Source of the DNA: Pedobacter sp. B4-66 | GTDB taxonomy: Bacteria; Bacteroidota; Bacteroidia; Sphingobacteriales; Sphingobacteriaceae | Assembly: GCF_018492665.1 (NCBI RefSeq) | Contig: NZ_JAFVME010000001.1 | Span: 744,001-808,000, forward strand | Reading direction: 5' to 3' | Length of the DNA stretch: 64,000 nt | Part shown: one piece after another, positions 26,094 through 34,992 of the stretch | Position numbering within the stretch: position 1 is the stretch's first letter | Layout: each line of letters opens with the position of its first letter | Notes under the pieces: generated by a model | The model's database searches: none | Told to the model about the DNA's origin: nothing | Seen by the model: the letters and a program-made list of their open reading frames with translations, nothing else | Program-made: the position numbers and the translations under genes

Positions 26094-26929
26094 GAAATAA
26101 AGAATGGACAATTGAATCTCAACATGATCTATTTAATTTACGATTAAAAGAAATTTTGAATTATAAACACCTGCTCTTTCAATTGGTTAAGCGGGATATA
26201 GTAGCACTTTATAAACAAACTATTTTAGGACCAATATGGTTTTTCATACAACCATTGCTCACTACCGCGGTATTCACTTTTGTTTTCGGTAAACTAGTTA
26301 AGGTTTCTACGGATGGATTGCCACAGCCACTATTTTATCTTGCCGGTATTATCAACTGGAATTACTTTTCAGAATGTTTAAACAAAACCTCTGCGGTCTT
26401 TAAAGACAATACTCAAATATTTGGCAAGGTCTATTTCCCCAGAATTATTGTACCAATAAGCATATCCATCTCTATGCTTTCAAGATTTGCCATTCAGTTA
26501 TTGGTATTCCTGATTTGCATTATTGTTTACCATTCTCAAGGTGCTCAATTTCATATCACCTCCACCATTTTCATCTTTCCATTAATGGTTGCCTTAATGG
26601 CAGCTCTTGGCCTCGGATTAGGCATCATCATCTCTGCTTTAACTGTAAAATATAAGGATCTCTATTTCCTGATTGGCTTTGGCTTACAATTATTGATGTA
26701 CACTACAACAGTGATTTACCCTCTATCCGCAGCTCCTGAAAACTTAAAATGGTTAATTCAAATGAATCCCATGACAACCGTGATAGAACTTTTCCGCTAC
26801 AGTTTTTTGGGCAAAGGAGATTTCACAATAGGCAGCCTAGTGTACTCAGTGACAACGACAGTATCTATACTCTTTCTGGGCTTAGTTGCCTTTAACAAAG
26901 TGGAGAAAACTTTTATAGACACCATTTAA
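26090..26929 (+). CDS. ABC-2 type polysaccharide export permease (Wzm/KpsM/TagG-like)
   Basis: A 279-residue integral membrane protein with about six hydrophobic segments. It opens with the family's cytoplasmic stretch LFQLVKRDIVALYKQTILGPIWFF, followed by TAVFTFVFGKLV, ALGLGLGIIISALTVKYKDL and a C-terminal MNPMTTVIELFRYSFLG typical of O-antigen and teichoic-acid exporters. With the ATPase encoded next it should move lipid-linked or nascent glycan across the inner membrane. It starts with the ATGA overlap of the preceding gene. Confidence 0.92.
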   Translation: MRNKEWTIESQHDLFNLRLKEILNYKHLLFQLVKRDIVALYKQTILGPIWFFIQPLLTTAVFTFVFGKLVKVSTDGLPQPLFYLAGIINWNYFSECLNKTSAVFKDNTQIFGKVYFPRIIVPISISISMLSRFAIQLLVFLICIIVYHSQGAQFHITSTIFIFPLMVALMAALGLGLGIIISALTVKYKDLYFLIGFGLQLLMYTTTVIYPLSAAPENLKWLIQMNPMTTVIELFRYSFLGKGDFTIGSLVYSVTTTVSILFLGLVAFNKVEKTFIDTI

Positions 26930-26933
26930 TAAC

Positions 26934-27683
26934 ATGACTATGGGCAACATTGTAATCCGCGTAGAGAATATTTCTAAAGTTTACCAACTTGGACAGATAG
27001 GTAGCCGAAGTATTAGCCGAGATTTTGAAAGTTGGCGTGCTAGAATTAGCGGAAAAAGCAATCCTCATTCTCGTATAAATGAAACAGGATGTAGAATACC
27101 AGACTCTGGTTTATTTTGGGCTTTAAAGGATATTCATTTTGAAATTGAAAAGGGAGAAAGGGTTGCCATTATTGGAAGTAACGGCGCGGGCAAGAGTACT
27201 TTACTAAAAATTTTAAGCAGAATTACTGCACCGACCAATGGAAAAATTACGGGTAAAGGCCGTATTGCAAGTCTATTAGAGATAGGCACTGGCTTTCATC
27301 CTGAATTAACAGGGGCAGAGAATATATTTCTAAATGGAGCCATGCTTGGTATGCGAAGATCGGAAGTCAGAGGAAAATTCAATGAGATTGTTGGTTTTGC
27401 AGAAATCGAAAAACACATACAAACGCCTGTAAAAAGATACTCTTCAGGCATGTATATGCGCCTTGCATTTTCAGTGGCTGCACATCTCGAATCAGAGATA
27501 GTGATAATGGATGAAGTATTGGCGGTTGGCGACAAAACCTTCCAACAAAAATGTATCGGTAAGATGCAACAAATCAGCAAAGAAGAAGGAAAGACTATAC
27601 TCATGGTGAGTCACAACTCCAACGACACAGAACACCTGTTTAGCAAGAAAATACTATTAACAAATGGCCAAATATTACACTGA
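26934..27683 (+). CDS. ABC-type polysaccharide export ATPase (Wzt/TagH-like), short form
   Basis: A 249-residue ATPase. Walker A is IIGSNGAGKSTLLKI, the signature is YSSGMYMRLAFSVAAH, and Walker B is IVIMDEVLAVGD with the H-loop VSHNS. The insert after the first strand (SISRDFESWRARI) and the LLEIGTGFHPELTGAENI motif are typical of polysaccharide exporters. The extra C-terminal sugar-binding domain of longer Wzt proteins is absent, so cargo recognition by that route is not expected. It starts 4 bases after the permease and its TGA overlaps the next ATG. Confidence 0.92.
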   Translation: MTMGNIVIRVENISKVYQLGQIGSRSISRDFESWRARISGKSNPHSRINETGCRIPDSGLFWALKDIHFEIEKGERVAIIGSNGAGKSTLLKILSRITAPTNGKITGKGRIASLLEIGTGFHPELTGAENIFLNGAMLGMRRSEVRGKFNEIVGFAEIEKHIQTPVKRYSSGMYMRLAFSVAAHLESEIVIMDEVLAVGDKTFQQKCIGKMQQISKEEGKTILMVSHNSNDTEHLFSKKILLTNGQILH

Positions 27684-28801
27684 TGAAACTGGCAATTATC
27701 TGTACACATCCGATCCAATATTACGTTCCGGTCTTTAAGCTTCTGGCTCAAAAAATTGAACTGAAGGTTTTTTATACTGCAGGTAAAGACAAACATTTTG
27801 ACAAGGGTTTTAACCAGGCACTCAATTGGGACATTCCTTTATTTGACGGCTACCTGTTTGAATTCTTACTTAATACTGCAAAAGAACAAGGTTCACATCA
27901 TTTTATGGGCATCAAGAACCCAGATGCAACAAAACACATTTCAAGTTTCGCCCCTAATTATATACTTGTCTACGGATGGGCCTACTTTAGTCATCTTAAG
28001 ATATTACAACATTTTAAAGGAAAAATGCCAATACTCTTTCGAGGTGATTCTACATTATTGAACAAGCAATCTATTTTTAAAGATTTATTAAAAAGGATTG
28101 CGCTCAAATACGTTTACAGTCGGATAGATAAAGCTTTCTATGTGGGCGCAAATAACAAAGCCTATTTCAGAAAGTATGGACTAAAAGAAGAGCAGCTAAT
28201 ATTCGCTCCTCATGCGGTGGACAATGAGCGCTTTTCAAGAAAATCGGCATCTGACATCAGGCTCCAACTGCATATTCAAGAGCAGAAGATATTGATACTA
28301 TTTGCCGGTAAATTCGAGTCAATCAAAAATCCTGAATTGCTACTGAACGCGTTTACAGCGCTCAATCTTTTAAATGTCCATTTACTTTATGTGGGGAGTG
28401 GAGTGTTAGAAACAAAATTAAGATCGATAGCTGTCGGTTACAGAAACATACATTTTATGCCATTTCAAAACCAAAGTATAATGCCGACAGTGTATCAGGC
28501 ATGCGATTTATTCTGTTTACCCTCAAATAACGATTCCTGGGGATTGGCTGTAAATGAAGCAATGGCCGCCGGAAAAGCCATATTAGTTTCTGACAAAACC
28601 GGATCAGCAATAGATTTAGTGCGAGAGCTTAATGGCAATATATTTCAAAGCGGTAATCTAGAGGACTTAAAAAGCAAACTATTGGAACTTGTTTCCAATC
28701 GGGAACAGTTACGCTTAAAAGGAAAACACTCTGAAGAGATTATTTCTTCATGGAATTTTGAAAACCAGGTAAAAAACATACTGAATGCGATCGCCAATTA
28801 G
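27683..28801 (+). CDS. Glycosyltransferase family 4
   Basis: A 372-residue GT-B protein beginning MKLAIICTHPIQYYVPVF, the HPIQY opening shared by a subset of GT4-type enzymes in exopolysaccharide clusters. The C-domain shows ILFAGKFESIKNPELLL and the E-x7-E region NDSWGLAVNEAMAAGKAIL. Its first base is shared with the stop of the ATPase gene, and its end overlaps the polymerase gene by 17 bases. The transferred sugar is unknown. Confidence 0.9.
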   Translation: MKLAIICTHPIQYYVPVFKLLAQKIELKVFYTAGKDKHFDKGFNQALNWDIPLFDGYLFEFLLNTAKEQGSHHFMGIKNPDATKHISSFAPNYILVYGWAYFSHLKILQHFKGKMPILFRGDSTLLNKQSIFKDLLKRIALKYVYSRIDKAFYVGANNKAYFRKYGLKEEQLIFAPHAVDNERFSRKSASDIRLQLHIQEQKILILFAGKFESIKNPELLLNAFTALNLLNVHLLYVGSGVLETKLRSIAVGYRNIHFMPFQNQSIMPTVYQACDLFCLPSNNDSWGLAVNEAMAAGKAILVSDKTGSAIDLVRELNGNIFQSGNLEDLKSKLLELVSNREQLRLKGKHSEEIISSWNFENQVKNILNAIAN

Positions 28802-30164
28802 CCTTTTAATTCTCATTTACATGCCTTTGATATTAGCAGAAATTACAGGATTCTATCCTGCATTATCTTATTCTATTGCCTGGGTAGGTTCATCTTTAAT
28901 ATTTTACTTAACACTCTTCTCCCCTTTCAGGTACCTGAGTCATGATTTGCCATTGCAATATCAGATCATGCGACCCATTATTTTGATACAATTAATTTTT
29001 GCCGGGTTTATGTGCTGTACCTCTATATTTTACTTTACAGATCACTTTGATTCCGAATCACTATCAAATATTGCTAAATGTCAACGGCTTGCACTTTTGG
29101 CTCATGCAGCTATTGTCACAGGAATGATTCTGCTCACTAAACCACTTCCTATAATAAAATATAAACTTATTAGTTCAGAAGGATTACTCTATAAACTCTG
29201 CATCATTTGTTATGTTATCAGTTCTATATTAAACTATGCACCTGCACTAATTCAGTTCAAACATTCGCTTCTATTTATTTCTATTACATCCAGTGCCTAC
29301 CTATTGATAAAAGGCATGATAAACTGCTTACCAATACCTCTTATTTTTGGAGGTATTTCTTTCGGATTAAACATCTTAAACTCTACCCTCACCGGCTATA
29401 AAGAGAGCATTATCATCAACGTTTTGCTACTTGGGTTTTTAGCTTTTCCTTATTACAAGAAAACCATATTAACCTTGGCAATACCATGCATTTATCTTTT
29501 AATGTATGCCTTACCAACATTTACATCTGTCATCAGAGCACAATCCTGGCTATCAGGAAAACCTAAAGAATTAGCCAGACAAGAAGCATATCAGACTTTT
29601 TTTGATGAAAACAAAGAAGACCTGATCAACACCACTAACAAAGAATTCTTAACCAATCGCTTAAGTGAAATAGGGATGTTTACCCAATATGTAAAACAAG
29701 TTCCAAATCAACATCCTTACTATGGATTAGAAATTTTAACCAATTCTCTTTTAGCATTAATTCCAAGAGCTTTTTGGGAAGAAAAACCAGATACAGAAAA
29801 AGTTGCGATGGAAAGAGTATACGTACTAAATGTTGCAAATAGGTTATCAAATGTATCTGCTAAAACTAGGCCGGTGGTAGATGGATACCTCAGTGGAGGT
29901 GCCTTTGGTGTATTTATCGTTATGCTTACTTATGGACTAACTACTCAATGGCTTTGCAATACGGCAGAAAAACTTTTTGGAGGATATCAATTGGGCTGTA
30001 TCATCATGTTTAATAGCATATTTCAACAATTATGGCGAGGTAATACCTTCGAGTTTTTACTCAACAACATACTTTATGGCTATGTCCTTATGCTAATTAT
30101 ATTCTGGACAATGAGAATAACAAAACTACTTAACCCAATAACAGATGAGGATTATACATATTAG
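28785..30164 (+). CDS. Wzy-like O-antigen/exopolysaccharide polymerase (multi-pass membrane protein)
   Basis: A 459-residue hydrophobic protein with roughly ten or more membrane segments. A large soluble loop near residues 250-360 (SVIRAQSWLSGKPKELARQ through PRAFWEEKPDTEKVAMERV) is the pattern of Wzy polymerases and of the exosortase-associated Wzy-like proteins. PRAFWEEKP with a following charged stretch is a common motif in O-antigen-polymerase-type proteins. It would join repeat units at the periplasmic face. The start overlaps the preceding GT4 and its end overlaps the following GT4 by 20 bases. The call rests on topology, loop and context. Confidence 0.78.
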   Translation: MRSPISLLILIYMPLILAEITGFYPALSYSIAWVGSSLIFYLTLFSPFRYLSHDLPLQYQIMRPIILIQLIFAGFMCCTSIFYFTDHFDSESLSNIAKCQRLALLAHAAIVTGMILLTKPLPIIKYKLISSEGLLYKLCIICYVISSILNYAPALIQFKHSLLFISITSSAYLLIKGMINCLPIPLIFGGISFGLNILNSTLTGYKESIIINVLLLGFLAFPYYKKTILTLAIPCIYLLMYALPTFTSVIRAQSWLSGKPKELARQEAYQTFFDENKEDLINTTNKEFLTNRLSEIGMFTQYVKQVPNQHPYYGLEILTNSLLALIPRAFWEEKPDTEKVAMERVYVLNVANRLSNVSAKTRPVVDGYLSGGAFGVFIVMLTYGLTTQWLCNTAEKLFGGYQLGCIIMFNSIFQQLWRGNTFEFLLNNILYGYVLMLIIFWTMRITKLLNPITDEDYTY

Positions 30165-31290
30165 CCCGTCATACAAACCATCTTTCATTTATGGAGGTCC
30201 AACTATATCTATAGCTAAACTATGTGAAGTATTATCTAAAAGATGTATGGTCGAGGTTATGACAACAACCGCTAACGGCAAAACAGAATTACCGGTTTCC
30301 TCTCACAGCCCTGTAATTGTTGACGGAGTACGTGTGCAGTATTTCAATCGCATTACAAAAGACCACACACATTTTTCTCCGCACTTATTGTGGGATCTAT
30401 ATAAACGACTCTGTAATAGCAAAACCAAAATGATTATACACATTCATTCCTGGTGGAATCTTGTTGCCATTCTCTCCTGTATTACAGCTAAAATAACCAA
30501 CACGCCCGTCATTTTATCCCCTAGAGGAATGCTTACTTCATACACGTTCAATAACAGAAACGCTATTTACAAATTACTAATTCACCACATTATTGGAAAG
30601 TTTTTAATCACTACCTGCCATGTCCACGCAACAAGCGATCAGGAAAAACAGGATGTACTTAAAATTTCGAGTCCCAAAAGCATTAATGTGATTCCAAATT
30701 TCATTACCACACCACCAGCCTATTCATTTAAACCTTTCATCCCCTCAATAGCTTTACCTTTTAAATTGATTTTTCTTTCAAGAATTGAAGAAAAAAAAGG
30801 ATTGGAACTATTGTTCGAATCTTTAGCCAAATGCGCCTTCCCTTGGCAGCTAACAATTGCGGGAATGGGAGAACCCACGTATATTGAAAAACTGAAAGCA
30901 CTTTCTCAATCACTAAAGATATCCGCCTCACTCATTTGGGCAGGATACATAACCAATGAAGAAAAGCATAAAGTCTTGAGCAATCACAACCTGCTTGTAC
31001 TCTTTTCTTACAATGAGAATTTCGCAAACGTTGTTACAGAAAGTCTTCTTAGCGGGACACCGGTTGCAATTTCCATGAAAGTGGGATTATCAGATTATAT
31101 AAAAGCGAATGATCTTGGATGGGTTTCAGAAATGAATCAAGCCGCGATAACAAGTACATTACATGAGGCATTTCTGGATGTAAAAAAAAGATTAAGGATT
31201 AGCAAATCAGCACCCTCATTAATAAAAGCCCACTTTTCAGAAGAACAAATTCTAAATCAATATTTACAGCTTTATCAGAATTTATTGTGA
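30145..31290 (+). CDS. Glycosyltransferase family 4
   Basis: A 381-residue GT4 protein. The N-domain begins IIHISPSYKPSFIYGGPTIS, with a GGP substrate loop, and has VILSPRGMLTSYTF, common in WbaZ/WcaI-like transferases. The C-domain has LIFLSRIEEKKGLELL and ENFANVVTESLLSGTPVAI (E-x7-E). It overlaps the polymerase gene by 20 bases, and its TGA interlocks with the GTG of the final gene (GTGA). The position between the polymerase and the exosortase-fusion gene fits the glycosyltransferase that accompanies XrtY-type exosortase systems, but that match is from memory of the family, not a search. Confidence 0.9.
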   Translation: MRIIHISPSYKPSFIYGGPTISIAKLCEVLSKRCMVEVMTTTANGKTELPVSSHSPVIVDGVRVQYFNRITKDHTHFSPHLLWDLYKRLCNSKTKMIIHIHSWWNLVAILSCITAKITNTPVILSPRGMLTSYTFNNRNAIYKLLIHHIIGKFLITTCHVHATSDQEKQDVLKISSPKSINVIPNFITTPPAYSFKPFIPSIALPFKLIFLSRIEEKKGLELLFESLAKCAFPWQLTIAGMGEPTYIEKLKALSQSLKISASLIWAGYITNEEKHKVLSNHNLLVLFSYNENFANVVTESLLSGTPVAISMKVGLSDYIKANDLGWVSEMNQAAITSTLHEAFLDVKKRLRISKSAPSLIKAHFSEEQILNQYLQLYQNLL

Positions 31291-32717
31291 GTAATCCACA
31301 TTTCTCCTTTATTATTTTAACCTTCAATGAAGAGATGCATCTCCCAAGGTTACTCAACTCTATTAATTCGTTAAATGCTTCAACCTATGTTTTAGATTCA
31401 GGTAGCACAGACAGCACGCTCAAAATATGTGCTGATCATAATATTGAGGTAATTGTTCATCCATTTGAAAACCACCCAATGCAATGGGATATCGCTTTAA
31501 AATCTTTTGCCATTAAAACACCTTGGGTTATAGGCCTCGATGCAGATCAAATTGTAGCTCCAGAACTTTACAGGCTTCTTGAAAAGTTTAAAAACAACAA
31601 TTATTTAAATACGAATGGCATATACTTTAATCGTAAAAGTTATTTCAAAGGAAGCTGGATAAAACATGGTGGATTTTACCCCAAATATTTACTAAAAATG
31701 TTCAGATATAACATTGGGTATTCAGATTTGACCGAAAAGATGGACCATCGTTTTCAGGTACCTGGAAAAACAATAATTTGGAAAAGCGGTCACCTCATAG
31801 AAGAAAACCTCAAAGACAATAACATTTGTTTTTGGGTAGAAAAACACAACAGATATAGCGATCTGCTTGCAAAAGAAGAAGTACTGCGAAAAAACAAAGA
31901 CTTAAAATCATCAATTAAAGCTAATCTATTTGGTTCACCAAATCATCGGACTGCATTCTTTAAAAGAATATGGTGGCAAATGCCTCCTTACTTCAGACCG
32001 CTAATATATCTTATCTATCGCCTGGTTTTTCGTTTAGGAATTTTAGACGGCAAAAATGGGGTCATCTACCATTTTCTCCAGGGATTTTGGTTCAGGCTAA
32101 TTGTTGACATAAAAATCGAAGAATTATCAGCACCTGGAAAAACTAATACCTCTTATCGCTTTCTCTTTAATTTCTTAGGCCTTTTTTTCTTGTTTTATAG
32201 CTTTAATATTCTCTACATTGGAGCAACTACTAAAGGAGGAATTTACTTCCCCTTTTTAGATCAGCATTTAAACTACATTAAGCTTTGGCGACAATTCTGT
32301 ATTTCTACTTCTGCCCAAACTTTGAAGAGTCTGGGATATATCGTTCACGTTAACAACGCCGGTTTAAGTATCGAAAATCATTCGGGATTTCGACTAATAT
32401 ACTCCTGTCTGGGATATGGAATTATGAGTTGCTTTGCAGCGTTTGTAATTGCATATCCAAAAACACTAAGTTCCAGACTAATATTTCTAAGTATTGGATT
32501 AGTTACTATACAATTATTAAACACGTTAAGATTGGTATTAATATCTATTTATTACAAATCCTATCATGCCTTCAACATTGATCATCACACTGTTTTCAAT
32601 TCGACTTTATATGTCATACTTCTTGGAATCACTTATCTCTGGCTAAATCAGCAGCAAAGAAAATCACCGGGTAAAATTCACACCTTACTTATACGGTATA
32701 CTTGCCGTAAAATCTAA
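31287..32717 (+). CDS. Fusion: GT2 glycosyltransferase plus C-terminal exosortase-like membrane domain
   Basis: A 476-residue protein starting with GTG in a 4-base GTGA overlap. Residues 1 to about 275 are a GT2 domain of the WaaE/KdtX type: ILTFNEEMHLPRLL, YVLDSGSTDST, and DXD D84-A-D86 in GLDADQ. Residues about 290-455 are a membrane domain with some six helices. It carries the three exosortase catalytic positions: Cys374 in IYSCLGYG, Arg415 in NTLRLVLI, and His433/His434 in DHHTVFN. Exosortases are membrane transpeptidases that cut a C-terminal sorting helix and attach proteins to glycans. No substrate with such a tail was found in the window. The domain call is by motif order; subfamily XrtY is a guess. 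Confidence 0.8.
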   Translation: MSNPHFSFIILTFNEEMHLPRLLNSINSLNASTYVLDSGSTDSTLKICADHNIEVIVHPFENHPMQWDIALKSFAIKTPWVIGLDADQIVAPELYRLLEKFKNNNYLNTNGIYFNRKSYFKGSWIKHGGFYPKYLLKMFRYNIGYSDLTEKMDHRFQVPGKTIIWKSGHLIEENLKDNNICFWVEKHNRYSDLLAKEEVLRKNKDLKSSIKANLFGSPNHRTAFFKRIWWQMPPYFRPLIYLIYRLVFRLGILDGKNGVIYHFLQGFWFRLIVDIKIEELSAPGKTNTSYRFLFNFLGLFFLFYSFNILYIGATTKGGIYFPFLDQHLNYIKLWRQFCISTSAQTLKSLGYIVHVNNAGLSIENHSGFRLIYSCLGYGIMSCFAAFVIAYPKTLSSRLIFLSIGLVTIQLLNTLRLVLISIYYKSYHAFNIDHHTVFNSTLYVILLGITYLWLNQQQRKSPGKIHTLLIRYTCRKI

Positions 32718-32914
32718 GATACGCAAACAGAATATTTAATATAATTACCTATATTTAAGCTCCATACAAGTTTTCTCATACGTTCTTTATTTGTCATAAA
32801 TAACCACTCAAAATGTCGTTTATACACCACATAAAATCTGCTTTTGTAGCATAAATTTACTATTGCAGAAAATATCACGCTAAGTACTAATCAAAAAATC
32901 AACCATCTCAAAAT

Positions 32915-33331
32915 ATGACTATCTCTAAAACCGCCACAAATTCAAATAAGGTAAGTGCACACATCAAAAGATTAGAGCAACCTATCGCAGCCACAACGCA
33001 GTATATACGGCAGATCATTTTAAGTACAGACAAAGAAATTGGAGAACAAATAAAATGGAACTCGCCCTGCTTCTATTATACAGGCCCGATGAAACCCTTT
33101 GACCCTAAAGAATATAAAAGAGATATTGTGGTAGTAAACCTACATAAAGGCAATATATTATTGGTTTTTCCTACCGGTGCGAAAGTTAATGATACCACCG
33201 GCTTACTTGAAGGCAACTTTCCTGATGGCAGAAAATTAGTAAGGTTTAAAGATCTTGATGATGTAAAAGCTAAACAGGATTCACTAAAAGCAATAATTAC
33301 CGAATGGCTTAAACTAGTAGAAGTTAATTAG
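32915..33331 (+). CDS. DUF1801 (YdhG-like) domain protein
   Basis: A 138-residue single-domain protein with the DUF1801 layout: an N-terminal helix (VSAHIKRLEQPIAATTQYIRQ), the signature EIGEQIKWNSPCFYYTG, a beta hairpin (IVVVNLHKGNILLVFPTGA) and LVRFKDLDDVKAKQDSLKAII. The family fold resembles the frataxin/IscU-handling YdhG group and has no firmly known activity. It stands alone, 197 bases after the polysaccharide operon, and ends in a strong shared terminator. Confidence 0.85.
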   Translation: MTISKTATNSNKVSAHIKRLEQPIAATTQYIRQIILSTDKEIGEQIKWNSPCFYYTGPMKPFDPKEYKRDIVVVNLHKGNILLVFPTGAKVNDTTGLLEGNFPDGRKLVRFKDLDDVKAKQDSLKAIITEWLKLVEVN

Positions 33332-33355
33332 AAAAAGAGCTAATTAGAAAAAGCT

Positions 33356-33400
33356 CTAAACTAAAAAGAGGGTGTAAAATACACCCTCTTTTTAGTTTAG
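33356..33400. terminator. Strong bidirectional terminator
   Basis: Perfect 20-bp inverted repeat (33356-33375 and 33381-33400) around a 5-base loop. The stem contains A5 and T5 runs, so either strand gives a GC-rich hairpin core (GAGGGTGT) followed by a U-rich run. It lies between the convergent DUF1801 and cytochrome c genes. Confidence 0.9.
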
Positions 33401-33403
33401 AAA

Positions 33404-33784
33404 TTACTTGGTAGCAAGTATATACTTTACAATTTTCTCAGCGTCTCCCTGAGTAACAGAAGGGTGTGGTGCCATAGGTATTTCACCCCATACTCCACTT
33501 CCACCTTTAATTACTTTTTTAGCTAGCAGAGTAACGTTAGCCGGTGTTGCAGGATATTTCTTTGCAATATCTGAATACGCTGGTCCTACAAGTTTTTCAG
33601 TTGGTTTGTGACATGCAAAGCAATCTGATTTTGCAATCAATGCTTTTCCCTGTGCAATATCTGCAGGTGATGAAACACCAGATGCCGGTTTAGCCCCCAC
33701 TTTACCGGTTTTCTTAGTTTGTGCGTAGCTACTTGAGCATACAGCAAAAACAGAACAAATTAAAAAGACAAAGCTCTTTTTCAT
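33404..33784 (-). CDS. Periplasmic monoheme c-type cytochrome
   Basis: A 126-residue protein with a signal peptide (MKKSFVFLICSVFAVCSSSYAQ) and a single heme-binding motif C55-F-A-C58-H59. This is followed by KPTEKLVGPAYSDIAKKY, typical of class I cytochromes next to sugar dehydrogenases. The sixth ligand is probably the Met in WGEIPMAPHP, and the C-terminal helix is AEKIVKYILATK. It is the last gene of the dehydrogenase, isomerase, oxidoreductase operon. An electron-acceptor role for the blue-copper-tailed dehydrogenase encoded first is a natural inference. Confidence 0.92.
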   Translation of the reverse strand: MKKSFVFLICSVFAVCSSSYAQTKKTGKVGAKPASGVSSPADIAQGKALIAKSDCFACHKPTEKLVGPAYSDIAKKYPATPANVTLLAKKVIKGGSGVWGEIPMAPHPSVTQGDAEKIVKYILATK

Positions 33785-33843
33785 ATTTAATACATTAAAA
33801 TTAATTGAGTTCGGTTCATTTGATAATGCAAATAAACTAATTT

Positions 33844-34959
33844 TTATGATTTAAACGTGAAATCTGGCAAAGGAATTATTTCTCCCCCCTTCATTGCAGA
33901 TTCATGTGCCAAAATACCTACACAGGTAATGTTCGCAGATTCCTGTGCATCAGGGTATGGAGCTCTGTTTTCAATCAATGCATTTAAAAACTCATTTACA
34001 AGATGTGGATGTGAACCACCATGACCAGAGCCCTGAATAAATGAAAGGTGTTGATTATCTTCAGAATCATATACACCCGCAGTTGTAAAATGCTGAATTT
34101 CTTTAGGCAGAAGATGTGCATAATCAGGAATCTTCACTTTTTCAGGAGATTCACCGGTATGAATTACGCTATCTTCATGTTCAACCAATGTCCATTCAAA
34201 AGATTTTTTAGACCCATACACATCAAAACTTTCACGGTATTGTCTTGCAGTATTAAACAGCGATCGTGTAACTTCTGCAGACAAATCCGAATCACGATAT
34301 TTGATATGACAAGTTTCAATAGCAAACGGAGAACCATATTTCTCAATAAGATTATCATCAATTTTACCTGAACCAAAACATGAAACGTAAGCTGCCTGTG
34401 CCTTTGGTAATGCCAATACTGGCCCTACACAATGTGTTGCATAATGCATAGGTGGCAAACCTTCCCAATACCCAGGCCAACCTGCCATCTCCTGCTGATG
34501 AGACGCTCTTAGGAATTGGATTTTACCCAGTTCACCTTTTTCGTAAAGCTCCTTTACAAAAAGAAATTCGCGACTGTAGATAACAGTTTCCATCATCATA
34601 TAGGTTAATCCGGTTTCTTTAACAGCCTCAACAATCTGGCGGCATTCCTCAACCGTAGTAGCCATAGGCACTGTACACGCCACATGTTTACCGGCTCTTA
34701 AGGCTGCAATAGATTGTTCTGCATGATTTTGTATTGGCGTATTGATGTGAATCGCGTCTACATTAGGATCTTTAAGCAATTCCTCATAGCTGGCATATCT
34801 TTTCTCTATTCCAAATGCATCTCCTATTTCTTTTAATTTTTCAGGATTACGCTGGCATATAGCGTACATATTTGCATACGGATGTTTTTGATAAATTGGA
34901 ATGAATTCTGCACCGAATCCAAGTCCTACAATAGCAATGTTTACTTTTTTCTGATTCAT
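33844..34959 (-). CDS. Gfo/Idh/MocA family oxidoreductase
   Basis: A 371-residue NAD(P)-dependent sugar dehydrogenase family member. The Rossmann motif is VNIAIVGLGFGAEFIP, followed by YASYEELLKDPNVDAIHINTP and the EKP-equivalent AGKHVACTVPMA, where the usual catalytic Lys of EKP is replaced (CTVP). The C-domain includes HCVGPVLALPKAQA and ends in VNEFLNALIENRAPYPDAQES. There is no signal peptide, so it should be cytoplasmic. It is placed 34 bases downstream of a sugar isomerase gene. The altered EKP motif leaves redox activity versus another reaction open. Confidence 0.9.
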   Translation of the reverse strand: MNQKKVNIAIVGLGFGAEFIPIYQKHPYANMYAICQRNPEKLKEIGDAFGIEKRYASYEELLKDPNVDAIHINTPIQNHAEQSIAALRAGKHVACTVPMATTVEECRQIVEAVKETGLTYMMMETVIYSREFLFVKELYEKGELGKIQFLRASHQQEMAGWPGYWEGLPPMHYATHCVGPVLALPKAQAAYVSCFGSGKIDDNLIEKYGSPFAIETCHIKYRDSDLSAEVTRSLFNTARQYRESFDVYGSKKSFEWTLVEHEDSVIHTGESPEKVKIPDYAHLLPKEIQHFTTAGVYDSEDNQHLSFIQGSGHGGSHPHLVNEFLNALIENRAPYPDAQESANITCVGILAHESAMKGGEIIPLPDFTFKS

Positions 34960-34992
34960 CTTATTATTACGATAGTGTGTTTTCTTGGTTTG

